64,000 nucleotides of DNA from Rotaria socialis (GCA_905331475.1 CAJNYU010002338.1:310001-374000), one strand, 5' to 3'. Counted from the first letter of the stretch, positions 25,960-39,810 are shown. Translations and numbers: made by a program. Notes: generated from the sequence alone by a model not told the origin.

Positions 25960-27390
25960 CCTATGCATAAATTTCGTGATTAAACCAAAATTTCAGAATG
26001 CTTGGTTGTGCTTAGCCAGTTCATTTTTTTTTATTTCTGGGATGAAAGATCATACAACATTGTCATGTTGATATCAATATGTATAAACTGTTCGAGTGTA
26101 CTTGCAATGGTTCATTTACGGGTTACGGTTGGTGAATCAAAAGCCCGTTGGCTTCTTGTTTCAGTTATGAGTAATTTAATCATACTGATCTATTTTAAGC
26201 ATACTGATTTTCTACTTGAAAGATTAAATATAATCATCTTGCAAATTGTGAAACTAATCACAAAGGCTCCTGTAGTACATTTACCATTGTGTATCTCATT
26301 TTTTACTTTCCACGGCTTCTCTTATATCATTGATGTGTACCGAAAAGAAGTTCAAGCAGAGTGGAATCTAATGGCAGTTGCATTATAGTTTTCATTTTTT
26401 CCGCAATTAATAGCTGGTCCTATTGTACGTTATCATGATGTTGCAGATCAACTTATCGTTAGTCGTGAGTTTAATTCAACCGCAAAGAATTTGTACAAGG
26501 CATAGTGAAATTCACAATTGGTCTTTCAGAAACGATGCTGGTAGCGAATACAGTTGGTGCCGTAGTAGACATCATCTTTAATTTGCCACTTGGCAAACTT
26601 GACGCTTCTCATGCATGGCTTGACTTGTTGACGTATACGCTACAAATTTATTTCGATTTCTCAGGGTATTCCGATATGGCTATTGATCTTGCTCATATGT
26701 TTGGCATTCAATTTCTTGAAAAGTTCAATTATCCGTATGTGTCTCGTTCAATTCGAGAATTCCGAAGACGTTGGTATATTTCATTTTCAAATTGGTTTCG
26801 CAATTACTTATATATTTCACTTGGTGGCAATCGCGTCTCAGAAAGTCATATCTATTTAAATCTTTTAACTGTCTTTTTACGTGGTGGTTTTTGGCATGGT
26901 GCTAGTTGGAATTTCATCATTTGGGGACTATTTCATGAAGCATTCTTAGTATTAGAACGCACTACAATATTCACATATACGCTACAGAAAAAAATACCAG
27001 AGTTTCCAACATTTGTATACGCTAACTGTAATATCATTGGGATGGATATTTTTCCGATCGCCAACTGTGAACCATTTGATTGGATTTACTAGAGTGCTAC
27101 TAGGATATATTGGGATCGTCTGGTATTCTTTCAACATTAGTTCGCATGCCGCAAGATACGCCCAATCGTTTTTTAAACAAATATATTCGAATATTTGCAC
27201 AACTACTTCGAAACTTCTTCTCGATAGTCGCATTTCTCAGTCTTCTTCTATTTTCTATTATGACTATCACAAAAGCGGGCTCTATAATCCTTTCATTTGT
27301 TTTAAATTTTGGCAGAGACACGAATCTAAGCGTTTCAATATTATGGATTCAATCTTTCAATTTCAACGAAAACGAATTTGATAGGATTGG
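25960..27390 (+). pseudogene. Decayed AlgI-like membrane-bound O-acyltransferase (MBOAT)
   Basis: The plus strand carries an almost complete MBOAT of the AlgI type, broken into frames. Recognisable pieces in order: FFYFWDERSY, KARWLLVSVMSNL, SFFTFHGFSYIIDVYR, SFFPQLIAGPIVRYHDVADQ, YTLQIYFDFSGYSDMAIDL, FNYPYVSRSIREFRRRWYIS, YLYISLGGNRV, and GGFWHGASWNFIIWGLFHE, which includes the conserved MBOAT histidine. Lesions: a frame change at a T run near 26020, an in-frame TAG at 26386-26388 just before SFFPQLIAGP, a frame change near 26480, and another near 26995. Bacterial AlgI homologues transfer acetyl groups across the membrane for polysaccharide O-acetylation. No introns are needed to explain the remnants. 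A horizontally acquired and now dead gene is the best reading; sequencing error cannot explain so many lesions. Confidence 0.88.
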
Positions 27391-27439
27391 GTGATCATTA
27401 TTTTATTTCTATGATTTATCATGCTTCCTGAAATAAGCA

Positions 27440-28494
27440 GAGAACCTTTTTATTGTTTCTAATATTGAACCGATAGAAAAGTCAACATTAGCCCTAGCCG
27501 AATTTTGACTTATTCTGTAATGATCATTTTGAATTTCGCCTTCGACTTCTGGCTGCAAACACTCGATTACATGTCAATTTGTTTGGAATATCAGGCATTA
27601 AAAACGTCATTATTGGTAAGAATGGTTGGTTATTCATTACTGATTATGAACGAACGAACCCGAAGTCACTTAGTGGTTGACAAGGGTATTCATTGTATTC
27701 AATTAATGAATTATTATCTATTTAAACGAGTTTAGAAGCTGAAAACATGGAGCTTACTTGACAAAATATTATTTTTCTTATTCTTCCGTCTCCTGACAAA
27801 AATTCGATCGATTCAGAATATTTACCATGAACATACGATATTGTTGTTGGACCAAATAGGCAGGCACAGATTTTCGAATATATGAAACTACATTCAAAAG
27901 TCCAATTAGTTGATGTACGACAAACACTGGTACCTGTAAAGAAATTACATCAATTGGACACATAATTTAAAACGGATTCTCATTGGAACAATATTGGAGC
28001 GTTTCCTGCGTATGAGGGGATCATGAAACAGCTACTTGCCTTCTACCCTCAGTTCGTATCTTATCGCTTGGAAGACTTTGTTCCAGACCGAAAGTTCAAG
28101 CTAGTAGGAGACCTAGCTAAAATGGTAATTTAGATATGTCTAATATTTTAGAATATCAAATTATTCCCAAATAAAATGATACTTACAACAGGATGAACTC
28201 GCAAAAAGACAAAATACTGATTTTTGGGGATGCTTATTCGAACTTTTTGTTCAAAGATCATTTTTGGCGACATTTCAATCATGTAAAATTTAGTGGTGAT
28301 GGCAGAACTCCTAAAACTCAATTGGATAAAGATTTTGTTTTACAGTACCGACCTGATGTTGTCATCTTTGGATCGGTTGAACGTTATTGGGCAAATGATT
28401 GCATTGATCTACATAAGATGATATATTTGAAATCTGAATCATATTTCAAAAGGAACACCTTGAATTCAGAACTGCTGAAAATTTCCCATGAATG
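27440..28494 (+). pseudogene. Decayed AlgX/AlgJ-like SGNH acetyltransferase partner
   Basis: Directly downstream and on the same strand as the MBOAT remnant are fragments of an AlgX/AlgJ-type SGNH protein spread over three frames. They are: HFEFRLRLLAANTRL, LFGISGIKNVIIGKNGWLF, GPNRQAQIFEYMKLHSKVQL, KTDSHWNNIGAFPAYEGIMK, YRLEDFVPDRKFKLVGDLAK and KILIFGDAYSNFL, then PDVVIFGSVERYW. Several frame changes and stops lie between them. The Asp and His of the catalytic DxHW motif are kept (DSHW), but the nucleophile position in the GDS/GTSYS-type motif reads GDAYS, so the catalytic Ser appears replaced by Ala. In bacteria an AlgI-type MBOAT and an AlgX/AlgJ-type SGNH protein are neighbours; this order is preserved here. 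Whether they were fused or separate in the ancestor cannot be told. Confidence 0.8.
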
Positions 28495-31400
28495 AAAGCT
28501 TAAATTGTTGCTAGCTAATGCGTTACAGAATCAATTTAGAACATTAGAATCACTATTTCTACTTTTTTTTCTGTCTTTTCTTGGCTATTAATATTTTTTT
28601 TCTTCTATACATATACATTTCAATTGCATTGATCTGATACTTTTGAGTATGCACAAGTGCTTTTCAGTGCCAGTCGTCTGTTCTTCGTTCATCGTTATTT
28701 GATATTTAATGATATTTTTTCATATCCATATAAAAAATACTCAGCAAAAAATAAACGTATTATTATAATCAAGACAACCGGCTTAGGTTAAATCGGCGGT
28801 TTAGCTTTAATTTTTTACAAATCGTTTTGACTGTGATCAAAAGCTCCCATTGGGATGTGACGATATTTTCATTGATCAAAGTTCTATATCATAGGATGGG
28901 ACAAAGTTTTCGTCTCATGACATTTTCAGTTTTGTTCTTTTTCTCATAAAAAATTGTAGATTTAATTCAATAGAACACAGATTACAATAAATCAGTAGAT
29001 ACGACAAATAGCAGGATTCCCTATGCTCTCATCGACTATATTTTTCGTCATTAAAATCTAACGTTGCTTTCGTTCTGGTCGTATTCTCCGCTAAAAGTTG
29101 ATACACAATTTACCAAACTTGAAACAGAACTTCTTAGTGGCTTTACATGAAACTGTACTTTACGATCTTTCGAAATTTCCAATAATCTTTCTCTATAAAT
29201 ATGGACTGTCTAGATAAAATTTGCTATTCGTAAAGAATCTACTATTCTCAGTTTATATTCATTTTTAACATAATATAATCTCAGCTTCATTCAGAGAATA
29301 TTATTGAATATACTCGAAAGTTTGTGTGATTATTTTGAACCTTGTTTCGTGTAAAAACAAAATTTTGAATTCACAAAAGTCGTAAGAAAAGTGTCGGACT
29401 ACATCAGCTTATGAAAAGCTGTTCAATGAATCTTAGATTTTTTAGACGCACAAGTTCAGAACTCATGAATAGAAAATACACTGAAAAAAGAACATCATTC
29501 ATTCATAAAACTACATATATACTCTAGAAAAACATATTCAGAGCAATAGAAAGTTCTCAATTCTGTTACAGTTTTATAAATCAAAGGAACTCTTAATGAA
29601 TTCATTATTTTTTAGTCATAGAAATTCAATATTTTAAATCACATATTGTACCTGGTCTTCATTTTTCTAATTTGTTTTAAATTGATTTCATCTCTCATCG
29701 CTTTGATATGTATTTTTGGTATTTTTCTCAAAAGAAAGTCATAGCAGCTGAAATCGGTATCCTGACTCTACCACTGTATTCTGAGAAAAAGCAATCAGAA
29801 TTTCTTTACTCTTAAAATAATTCAATACGAAATCGACTAAAGGTTGCAACAATAATTGGAGGGACATCAAGATGATAAAACAAGATACTTACAATAGCCA
29901 AAAAGGGTATTGAAAGAATGTCATGCCTAGCACACTATATGATGGGACGAGTTGGGAAGAAAAAATTGTCTCATCACATTTGAAGTTCTGATGTTTACTC
30001 TTAATCAATCCACCAGCAAGTTAACATTTAACTACTAAACAAGTTATTTCAATATTACATCGTGCTTGAGTAACACAAAATCGCTCGCATGCATTCGTCA
30101 ATAAATCCATTGAAATTCTTACGACAGTAGATGAAAAAAATCATACAAATATTTTTATTCATTGTCGTATCAAAACAAAATAGCATACGTTTCAATAAAA
30201 CATTTATGTGAAGAAGATTTCTATTTCATTACAATATTTTCGTTGATGCCTCTCTGTCACATGATGAAGAATTACTTCATTGAGTTGCCAGCGAAATTTT
30301 CAAAAGGACTATTCATTTTGAAATCTAAACTATTGTATATTTACAGTTTTTTTTCTCGTCGAGTTACGTCATAATTCCATTATATGGAAAATATCGCAAT
30401 CTTCTCTTGTCTTCTGTTTCGTCTCCAGTATCTGTCTGTATCATGATAATATTTAATGGAACAAGTAAATGAATTGACACGAGCATAGAATGAAAATTAA
30501 CTGAGAAGTACTACTATATTCATAAACACAAGCATCGTATAGCCTTGAATGTCATCATATATAAGCACAGGGTGACAGAAGTGCCAATATATTACTTATG
30601 ATCGCCATAATATATTTATTATTCATGTGGAAAAAACTTCGAGATTGTTTGTCTCACAAAAGTAAGTTTAATAACTAATAATTTAACAGAGCAATGAAAG
30701 CTAATTCGATATGTTGAAAAGAAAGAAGATTTCATTGTATGAAACAAAAACTATCGAAACAATCATTATTTTTACAATGATCTCGATGTTGTTTGAAAAA
30801 GCAATGAGCAGATGATTAATGGATACAACCTGTTTGTTGCTGAGGGTCATAGTATCGTTTAATTTCTTTAGATACTATCAATGAGGTTGGTGAGATCAGC
30901 AAATCAAAATAGATAGTTTATTTAGACAACCTCAGCTGATAACACCATTTTCTCTCGATCAATGAACGAGTGAAAGAAAATGAATGATTTAGAGAAACAG
31001 ATTGCCTGCAAATAGAAGTATGTTATCAGCAAACCAAGAAATATGAATACATCATGATTACTAATCATGGGTACGCTATAGTTATAAAAACATCCGTTTA
31101 TCTGTTATCTTAAAAATAAACAACAATTAAGACAGAGAAAAGATTGATATGACTTGTTTCGTAATGAAAGCATATTATTATTATTATTATTATCAAATTA
31201 AAAAGATATTCAATTATGCATAACACTTATTTCAGATCGATAACAACTCGATATCTGATTCATGATCGTATGGTGTGTTTTTTGCAAAATAATCTTGAAA
31301 AGCTATAGAACATAGTATTTGTGGTATCATCAATTCATTAGAGTAAGTGCAATCATAAGAATGAAAAACCAAAATGCAGTTGAATTCATTGTTTCTTACT

Positions 31401-34078
31401 TAATTTAATTATAAGTGATACAGATTATTCACTCACTATTTTTCAAAGAAAGAAAATAAAATATCTCCAACTAACGAGAATTTTACTTGTTTCTACTATA
31501 ATTTCAATATTAGTTATTATTCGTTGTTACCGATATAAAAACCTTATGAAATTAATCGGAAGTACATTGAACCGAATGAAATCGAGACTAGATTTCGTAT
31601 GTATTTAAATAATTTTATTACTTAAAATGATAATTTCATTTGTGATTTTCCTTTTTATAAACTCAAATATTAAAATAAGTAATATTGATTCAAAGTTCAA
31701 TAGACAAAATGAAAAAATGGTTATGCACCACACCGATAATCACAAGTCGATCGGTAAAAAAGCATTTATCAATAGTTTTTCATCGAATCAATACAAAGAA
31801 TAATCTCTAGTGCGTTGAACATGTTCTTCTCTCTCATTCTATTTCTCATAATACACATAACAAATGATAAGTTGTGAAGTACTCGTACTGTGAGCTTGTA
31901 TTTGATAACAGGTATTAAAGAGCAAAAACAAATGTACGCATGCATCCTCTCACACCCGAAAAAGACAAGTTGAATCACGTTATCGGAGAGTTTTTACAGA
32001 TATGTGAACTGATTTGTTCTTTTGTGTTTATCAGGATTACTAGCCAATAGAGTAACAGTTACCACATCGAGCAAGATGAGATAAGAAAAGAACAACTGTT
32101 TATTTAGTGTACAAGTCATTTAATACAAAAAGCCAAAGTAAACTAGATCAATGTCTTTCGTAGTAGTCAATAAAAAGTTGCAGAGAAAACTTCAGAACTA
32201 CTAGAATCTTTCTGGTGACTTTCGTCATCAGAACAATGATGTAACAGAATATCATCCCGTTATTATTTACGAATTGATCTATTTTTATTTGGAATTTTCT
32301 TTTTGTAGTTCCGCCTTGGACTGATCAACTGCTGTCATTTTTTTCCAATGCAAAGAAAACAACCCAAAAGATAATGGTGTTTTTATTAATGCACTATTAC
32401 ATAATTATCGATATCAACCTATTGCATGCACTACACTGAAGGAGGAAAAGCGTACTGCTGAAGTACCGAAGTATGCCTTACTTAACAAAATTAATTTCTT
32501 ACTTATTTACGTAATTGAAGGGAGATCAGTGCGTAATCTATTTAATAGATAAATTGAATGTTATTTATCATAGGTGGCTCAAAGTAGTTTTTCGGCTACT
32601 CTTTGTGATCTGAGTTCGATGAACTTTGCACACACAATTCAACTATTCACTATTTTCTTGTGGTGCTGAAAAGCGAATCTTGAAATTTAACAATAAAAAA
32701 CATAATTGCATGTAGGAAAATATTCACCGTTTCCATCTGTCAATTATCTAGTATTAAATCAATTAATTATTAGTAATAAAACATGTTGAATCATTTTATT
32801 TACAATATTATATGCATTACAATTATTCATTCAATTGAGGATAATTTGGCGGATTATTGTTAAATAAAAATAGTAGTCTAAGATAATTTATACTTCTGCA
32901 AATATATGTTGATTACCTCCCAGTAGACATGATTTTATTATTTTGCATAAGCAAAAGTCAGTGTCTTTTTTTTCTTTAAATATTGAAATATTTCCTTTAC
33001 ATTAACAATCAACAACGATTTGTAAGTAATCTAATTTTTGTGATGTCATCAATACATCAATAAAAATAACAGTCTCGAATAAATATCCATTTTCTTATGC
33101 AACACGATTATGATCAATAGTTCCAAGTGATCCAATATTTGAATATTACTGTAAAGTACTATATCCGTTTCTAACACTAAATCAATTTTAGTTGACAACT
33201 ATTGTTATTGATTTCTTTACATTTTAAAGAGCGATTGAAATTTTCCTTTTCGAAACTTCTCTTAATAATCTCTAACTATATATTATTATGGTATACAATA
33301 CATTTCAATCGTCTTATAAAATCACCTTTTCGAAATTTCATAGATTGTCACTATTAATTGAACTATTGTCTATTTATTTTATATGAATTTTTCAATAATC
33401 GGCTATTTATCATTTCTTCGAATAAAAGTTCAATGACCTTTTCTCATGAAAATAGTTATTGCTTCTTCAAACATGATATTCTATGGCAGACTAGGTTTTT
33501 AGTAGTGTTAACCTAGGAAAACAAGAATGTTTAACATTAATTTGCATGATTGAAATCAATACTGTTGGCAGCCAAGTATGAGATGACTAGGTGTTTTGTA
33601 GAGAAAAGTAACTTTAATAATGTAATACATGAATTTTTCACTGAAGAAAAAGATTTTAAAACACTAAAAGAAAGATATCGTCGGATTTCTGGATAAATCT
33701 TTGAAAAAATCATAACTTTCTAATGTTCGTTATCAAATTTTTCATTTTGATATCTTTCTACTCTACAAGTTAGTTTAGTGAAATTCTGAATTAATTCAAC
33801 AATTCAGAAAATGTTTGCTATGAATTTTAATAGGATTTATTTATTTGTGTCGTAGCATCTCATTGTATTTTAGTAATATTTACAGATAGTTTTCCGCAAG
33901 TAATTAACTAATAAGTTGATGTTTTAGGGATGAATAACTAAAATGAAAGAATAATCATCTGGCACGATCTCACATGCGCACATAATACGACAATCAAGTC
34001 AACAGAAAAAGAAAAAATCTGAAAAGAATTTGAATCCGGAAAAAATAAAGAACGGTTTTCGTGCGATCAACAGAAGAT
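28495..34078. other. Long gene-free stretch
   Basis: No gene is supported across 5.6 kb. A short TTA trinucleotide run lies near 31169-31192. A fragment around 32320-32470 reads like a possible worn-out coding piece but has no recognisable domain. Remaining frames (30162-30374 plus; 31769-31978 minus) look random. Confidence 0.5.
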
Positions 34079-37000
34079 TTAAACCAATTCCAATACTTTA
34101 ACAATTCCTTGACTATTTGCTGCCAGTAAAATATTTTCACGCTAAATAAAAACAAAACACACATATTGTATAATTTAAACATTCATAAGCGAATAAATCT
34201 CTTACATTACTCCAACACATAGCACTAACAAATTCCGATCCACTTTCTTCTTTTTTAACTCGTTCCTAATCGAAATACAATCAAGAAAAATAAAAACTCT
34301 TTATAGAAACTCTTCATTTTTACCGTTGTATTTGTTACTGTTTTAACTGTTCCATTATTATTTTGATCATCAAATTTATAGCTAAGTAAAGGTCGAGAAA
34401 TTTCACGTTGATACAAATGTACTGTATTTGCTTCACTACCTTGAAAAAGAAACAAGTAAAACAATCACTTTCTATTAAATACAAAAAACAAGAACCAAAA
34501 ATCGCTAGCCAACATACCACACACGATGTAACCCGATGAAACTGCTAAGCCAACAAAATTTTTTTCATTTACATGTCCACGATATGTTCTTAAACATTGT
34601 CCTTCGGTAACGCGCCATAATCGAAGTTGACTATCTGTTGATGCCGAAACAATTTCATTATTCGATAAAAATCGAGCATATGATACAGCTTTTTTATGTC
34701 CTTTAAGTAAATTACAAGGTTCACGTGTATTACGTAAATCAAAATAATATAAATTATGATCAGCTGTGCCAAAAACAATATTATATTGAGAATCTGGTTT
34801 AAATTTAACGCAACAAACGTTTGATTTAGCATCAATAGTTGTCACGGAATAGTCATTATGCATTGACCAAATTTTGACTAAAGTGTAATGTAATAATATT
34901 ATAAAAAGAAAAACAAAGATTTAATTCACCTCGACAATCATCAGAACAAGAAGCAAGTAATTTAGGATCCGATGAACAAAAGTCAACACTCCATGAGCGT
35001 TTTTCATGTTCCTATAAATAAGTATGGTCTAATTTTAATAGAAGATAAATTTTAAAAAAACTTTACTTGAAACGTTCGAACTTTTTGTGCTGTAGCCATA
35101 TCCCAAATTGTAACAAATCCATCATAATCACTTGATGCCAAATAATTTCTCAAGTATGGATTCCAACTAATACAACTTAATTTTGCTGTACATGCAACTT
35201 CTTTTGTTGGATAATGTAATTCAACAGAATTATCTAATACAGATTGATATTCGTATAGCTTTAAACAGAGAGAAGAAAAAGAAATTATCTTTTTTCAAAA
35301 TGGTTTTTCTCTAAAATGTTTACTTTAATTTTCTTGGAAACGCCAGCAACAGCAAAATGTTCATAATCACGATCAAATTCAATGCTAATGAAAAAAACAA
35401 ATAGTGAATGAATTTGAATTGATCAAAATCACTGAACCTTGAGACAATACTAGCTTGAGCAAAATTTTCTCCGACAAAATTAACGGTAGCAATAGGTTTA
35501 CAACGAGAATATTTTGTTACAGCTGCAAGACTATCACGAAATGTACCTAAGCCACTATCACCATTGCATAATCCATCTATTAAACAAAAATACACAAAAA
35601 GTGAAAATCAATGAAATAATTCATAAACAAAAAACAATTTAAAACAACCATTGTCAACAGTCAATCTCAATGAATTTCTTGTTGAAAAATAAATATTTGT
35701 TAAATCATCCATAAAACGCATCATTATTTTTGTTCGATTTTCAATATCATCATATTGATTTGTTTCCTCGGGAACCTTAACAAATATCTTTAGATTAATA
35801 TTAAGCAATAATTAAAATTTACAATAGCACCAGTTGATACAGTTCTTGCAGCAGTTGTTATTGTTGCTATACTTTCGGGTACGGCTTCTCGTTTATCTGT
35901 TTTCGTGTCCGGAGTTGCTCGAAGATCCTTTAAATAAAATAGAAAAATCTATTCGTTTTTATTTGTATTTATCTAACTTGTCCTCCAGATTGTATCCAAT
36001 TTGGTACAGTATCATTAACAGTTGTAGTATCAATAGATGATGATGATGATGATGATGACAACGATGACGCTGAGGAATCTTCTTTAATATTATTCGTTGA
36101 TTTGGATGATACTAACACATTATCATCTGCAGTCTGTTTGAAATTTGAATCTGTTGTGATATTGATATTTGTATTTGATGATGAGGAGGAGGAGGAGGAG
36201 GAGGATGAACACTTTTGTCGTTTGTTCATTTGTTTTAAATCTTCATCAACAATATTTAATTCTTTTGATAATGATTCAATTGCCTTTTAGTTAAATAAAC
36301 AATTTAAAACACATAAAATAAGCAAAAACAAACAATTATCATTCTTACTCCACTTCGTTCATGATGAACATGAGTTAGAAATATTTCAAGTAAACGATTA
36401 TGAATATATTCATTATTCTATTGAAAAGAAAAAAATTCATTCTAAACAAGCAATAATAAAACGAACCGAATCAAGCTTTTCTTTATGTTGACGAAAAACA
36501 GAAATCAGTAGATCGAGATCTTGAGCATTTAGTGTATGGACATTAGTTACCAAATCGGAAATATGATCAACAATACTCTAGAAAACAACAATTCATGGAA
36601 GAATCCTTATTAAAAGAATATTTACTTACACCATATTTAGCAAATGTTTGAGGTAACGGACGTTGTTGACGATATTTTTCAATTATTGCATTTACTATGA
36701 ACGATAATGCAAATAAATTCTATTAGAATTATTTTCAAAGAAATTCAAGTCTTTTTGATGAACATAAAATGAATCAAAATGAGTATTGAAATTCAATATG
36801 GTTTGACTGATAAAAAAGAAACATCAGATGACTGTTGCTATCAATTATATCATGTCGCACTTCATTAGTGACAGCAACTACACAATATTTTTATTAATTG
36901 TGTATTCTATGCTAAATGTTTTCTAATAAATAAAAACGTTTTATATAGTTAAAGTTTTAAACTTATTCATACTTAGAAAAAGTAAAGAACTTTAAACTAA

Positions 37001-37653
37001 TTTTAGAAATAGTTGTTCGACCAGAGATAATCAATAATTTTACTATCTGCTATTAAATAAATCAAAAACTAAAAGTTTATCCTTATATTGATTAATAACA
37101 CGCATGAATCGTATTCATGATATTTGCAAAAAAAATATTCTCTGTCAATTGTGTATTCATATAATCACTCGACTCATTGGCATGAAGTTATCATCTAAAA
37201 AAACTAGCAACTCAATTTGATTGATTTGCTTACATGTATAATTAGGAAAAATATCTGATGGTTGAAGACTTAATTGACACTTGGGGCATCGACGATGAGA
37301 TTCAACTGTTCGTTGAAGGCATTTACTACTGCAAATCAAAGAAATATATTGATCAATTTCATGTCCAATTATGTGAATCTTACCAGAAACTATGTCCACA
37401 TCGAGAAACATATGCTTCGCTGATTAATTCAAAGCATATTGGGCTGATAGATAACAAAAAAGAAAAGAAAATCATCATATATATACATATATATTCAAGA
37501 GGCTTTTTTTTATTGTAATTACCAATTATATTCTTCTTCGATACTACTAACGAAAACTGCTGATGCTTCAATTTTCGGCGAAGCTGTATCGGATTTTGTT
37601 TGAGATTGTACCGACGGAATATCATCTGGTCGTGTGCGCTTGATACCAGACAT
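34079..37653 (-). CDS. COP1: COP1 E3 ubiquitin ligase (RING, coiled coil, WD40)
   Basis: Seventeen coding exons (37523-37653, 37384-37443, 37234-37328, 36630-36694, 36467-36577, 36349-36417, 35978-36283, 35823-35927, 35649-35787, 35438-35576, 35324-35384, 35067-35258, 34930-35011, 34518-34877, 34324-34439, 34206-34265, 34079-34141) sum to exactly 717 residues; human COP1 is about 731. The C3HC4 RING starts at residue 44 ([20 protein letters not shown]...CPKC). A coiled-coil region follows, then an expanded Ser-rich linker coded by GAT/GAG repeats, then a C-terminal WD40 propeller including [20 protein letters not shown] and the ending [19 protein letters not shown]1 recruits substrates such as c-Jun and ETS factors through its WD40 domain for ubiquitination. 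Introns are 44-75 bases except one of 539 after the RING exons. Confidence 0.95.
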
Positions 37654-39020
37654 TTTTGAGAACTGATAAATGGATCTGTAAAAAAGATACAATTTTAAAA
37701 ATTAGCAAATGTTCTTCTTACATTGATCGTTTTATATGTGCGAATGACAAAATATATATATATACAAATAACTGCGTAGTCTCCTCTCTAGTCTAGGGAC
37801 TTTTGTTTTTGTATTTCGGAAACAGAACACACAACAATAATCTACAAACAGAAAAAGACGATCTTGAAAAAACATGACAGAAGAATTGATGTAATGATAC
37901 TGGAAATTCTTTCTTTAATTTTAACCGTTTTGTATTCGTGGTCATGAAATTTATTTTTTCAATCATCATTTGATTACACACGGAGAGAGAAGTTACGATT
38001 TTGATTGGTTGTTATAGAAACTAATACTAAAAAAGGAAAGAGGGCGATCAATAAAAATAATATAACAATTTCAAAACCTAGCACTGCAACGATATTGAAT
38101 ATTATTCTCTAAATAGTACCAATGATCTATTTGAATCGAGGAAGCTATCAGTTAACAATACCGATCGTATTACTCATCAAATAAACTGTGATAAATGCAA
38201 CTGAAATGAAACATTAGTTTAATCATGTAAAATATCTGCATATGGTCTGTATCTAGCATTTTGGTTTTATCGAAAAAGGCTTAAGGAAACCAAAATTTTT
38301 TAACACCTAATAAATATAAAAGTATACAAGTTTTTTTTTTATTGTTTGATGAGACATAATAAATGCACAGTTTCAAACCGATAAGCAATTCTACAATGTT
38401 CTAGTTCAATCACATGAGACATTTCAAAAACCAAATAAGTACTAGACATGAGATCTATTTTGGATTTTTCTTTTAAGAGTGATCTAATTCTATTATTGAT
38501 AAATATATGCTTTTGTAATAAATGTCAATTGTAGATTATATCCATCGTGTGATGGTTTGGCCTTAATTTTCAACGAAATATTCTACGTTAGTTAGCAGGA
38601 TCTAGAGCGAACCTGCTTGAATATTTCAAGAATACATAAATAATACACTCAATTTTTCTAAATAAAGTTTAAAATAACATAACTATATTTTCAGAATATC
38701 CAGATGTTTCTTACACATCTCCCTTCTATTAGAAGAATAGCACTTCATTCTGATCAGTGGAGACATCTAGGATATATGCAATACTTACTACGAAAAATAT
38801 TCTTTAGAAAAATATTCAATTATAAAAATAATATTATTTAAGACATTTTTCGCATGAAATAGTGAGGATTTTAATCTCGAATTCGACCAAATATTAGTCC
38901 AATCAAAATAAGATTAAGAGAGACCGATAAACAACATGAAATTGTCGTTTTCATTTTCTATACAGAATACAATAGAAATATAAAGATTTTATTTGAAGTT
39001 TTTTCAGATCTCAGCTTCAT
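37654..39020. other. Divergent intergenic region between COP1 and RPL23A
   Basis: This is the head-to-head promoter region of COP1 (minus) and RPL23A (plus). Both ATGs are preceded by a pyrimidine tract ending in AG: TTTTTTACAG on the minus strand at 37676-37685, and TTTTTTCAG ending at 39007. These look like splice acceptors for a 5' leader. No other gene is seen. Confidence 0.5.
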
Positions 39021-39678
39021 ATGGCTCCTAAAAAAGATACAAAGGAGACTTCAACTTCAGCAAAGAAGAAAGACACAACTGCTCCTTCAACAACAGCAGC
39101 AACTGCCAGTGTAAAAAAACCTGTAAAATCAACTAGTGATACATCGGGATCTGGTAAAGATGGTACTAAAGTGGTTTCAAAAGACCGTAAGGAAAAGGTT
39201 CAAACAAAAGCATTGAAAGCCAAACAACGAGTTGTTCGGTAAGTAGACAAAGCTTAGGGATCTCTTAGAAAAACATCATTATCTATTTCTTTTTAGTGGT
39301 AATCAATTGACACGTAAACGTAAAATTCATACTAAACCAACATTTCGTCGCCCATTTACATTACGTTTAAAACGACAGCCTAAGTATCCTCGACGATCAG
39401 TACCAAAACGAAATCGTCTTGATCATTTTGCTGTTATTAAATATCCATTAACAACTGAATCGGCGATGAAAAAAATCGAAGATAATAATACATTAGTATT
39501 TATTGTCAATATTCGTGCTAACAAACCATTGATTAAACAAGCTGTCAAAAAAATGTATGATGTTGATGCTGAAAAAGTCAATACATTGATTCGACCGGAT
39601 GGTGAAAAAAAGGCTTATGTCAGACTCAAAGCTGATCATGATGCACTTGACGTTGCTAATCGTATTGGTATCATATAA
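39021..39678 (+). CDS. RPL23A: 60S ribosomal protein L23a (uL23)
   Basis: Two exons (39021-39238, 39297-39678) join at phase 2 across a 58-base intron to give 199 residues. The first exon encodes the eukaryote-specific Lys/Thr/Ser-rich basic N-terminal extension ending in [11 protein letters not shown]. The second encodes the globular uL23 domain with [60 protein letters not shown], and the terminal NRIGII typical of L23a. uL23 binds near the peptide exit tunnel of the large subunit and docks the signal recognition particle. The N-terminal extension is longer than in human (156 residues total). A likely splice acceptor 13 bases before the ATG suggests a spliced leader or 5' UTR intron. Confidence 0.96.
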
Positions 39679-39753
39679 ATATTAGTTGCTGTATTTATAC
39701 TTATCAAAGCGATACAAGAAAATAAGAAAAAGAAGAGATTTTTCCGTTGATTA

Positions 39754-39810
39754 TTTATGCTCAATTTTTTTTAAATAAAAAAGAATAAAAACATGATAAT
39801 TGAGCATAAA
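39754..39810. terminator. Hairpin just downstream of RPL23A
   Basis: TTTATGCTCAATT (39754-39766) is exactly reverse-complemented at 39798-39810. The AT-rich loop contains AAATAAA, a polyadenylation-like signal about 95 bases after the stop codon. It may mark the 3' end of the transcript; a role in termination is inference. Confidence 0.45.

Noticed and set aside
31160-31195. TTA trinucleotide run as a possible array or CRISPR-like repeat
   Set aside because: It is a simple microsatellite with no spacers.
32320-32470. Possible coding remnant
   Set aside because: One frame reads plausibly for about 40 residues, but there is no recognisable domain, start or splice context.
36102-36290. Acidic plus-strand frame with a Glu run
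   Set aside because: It is the antisense reading of the Ser-coding repeats in the COP1 linker.
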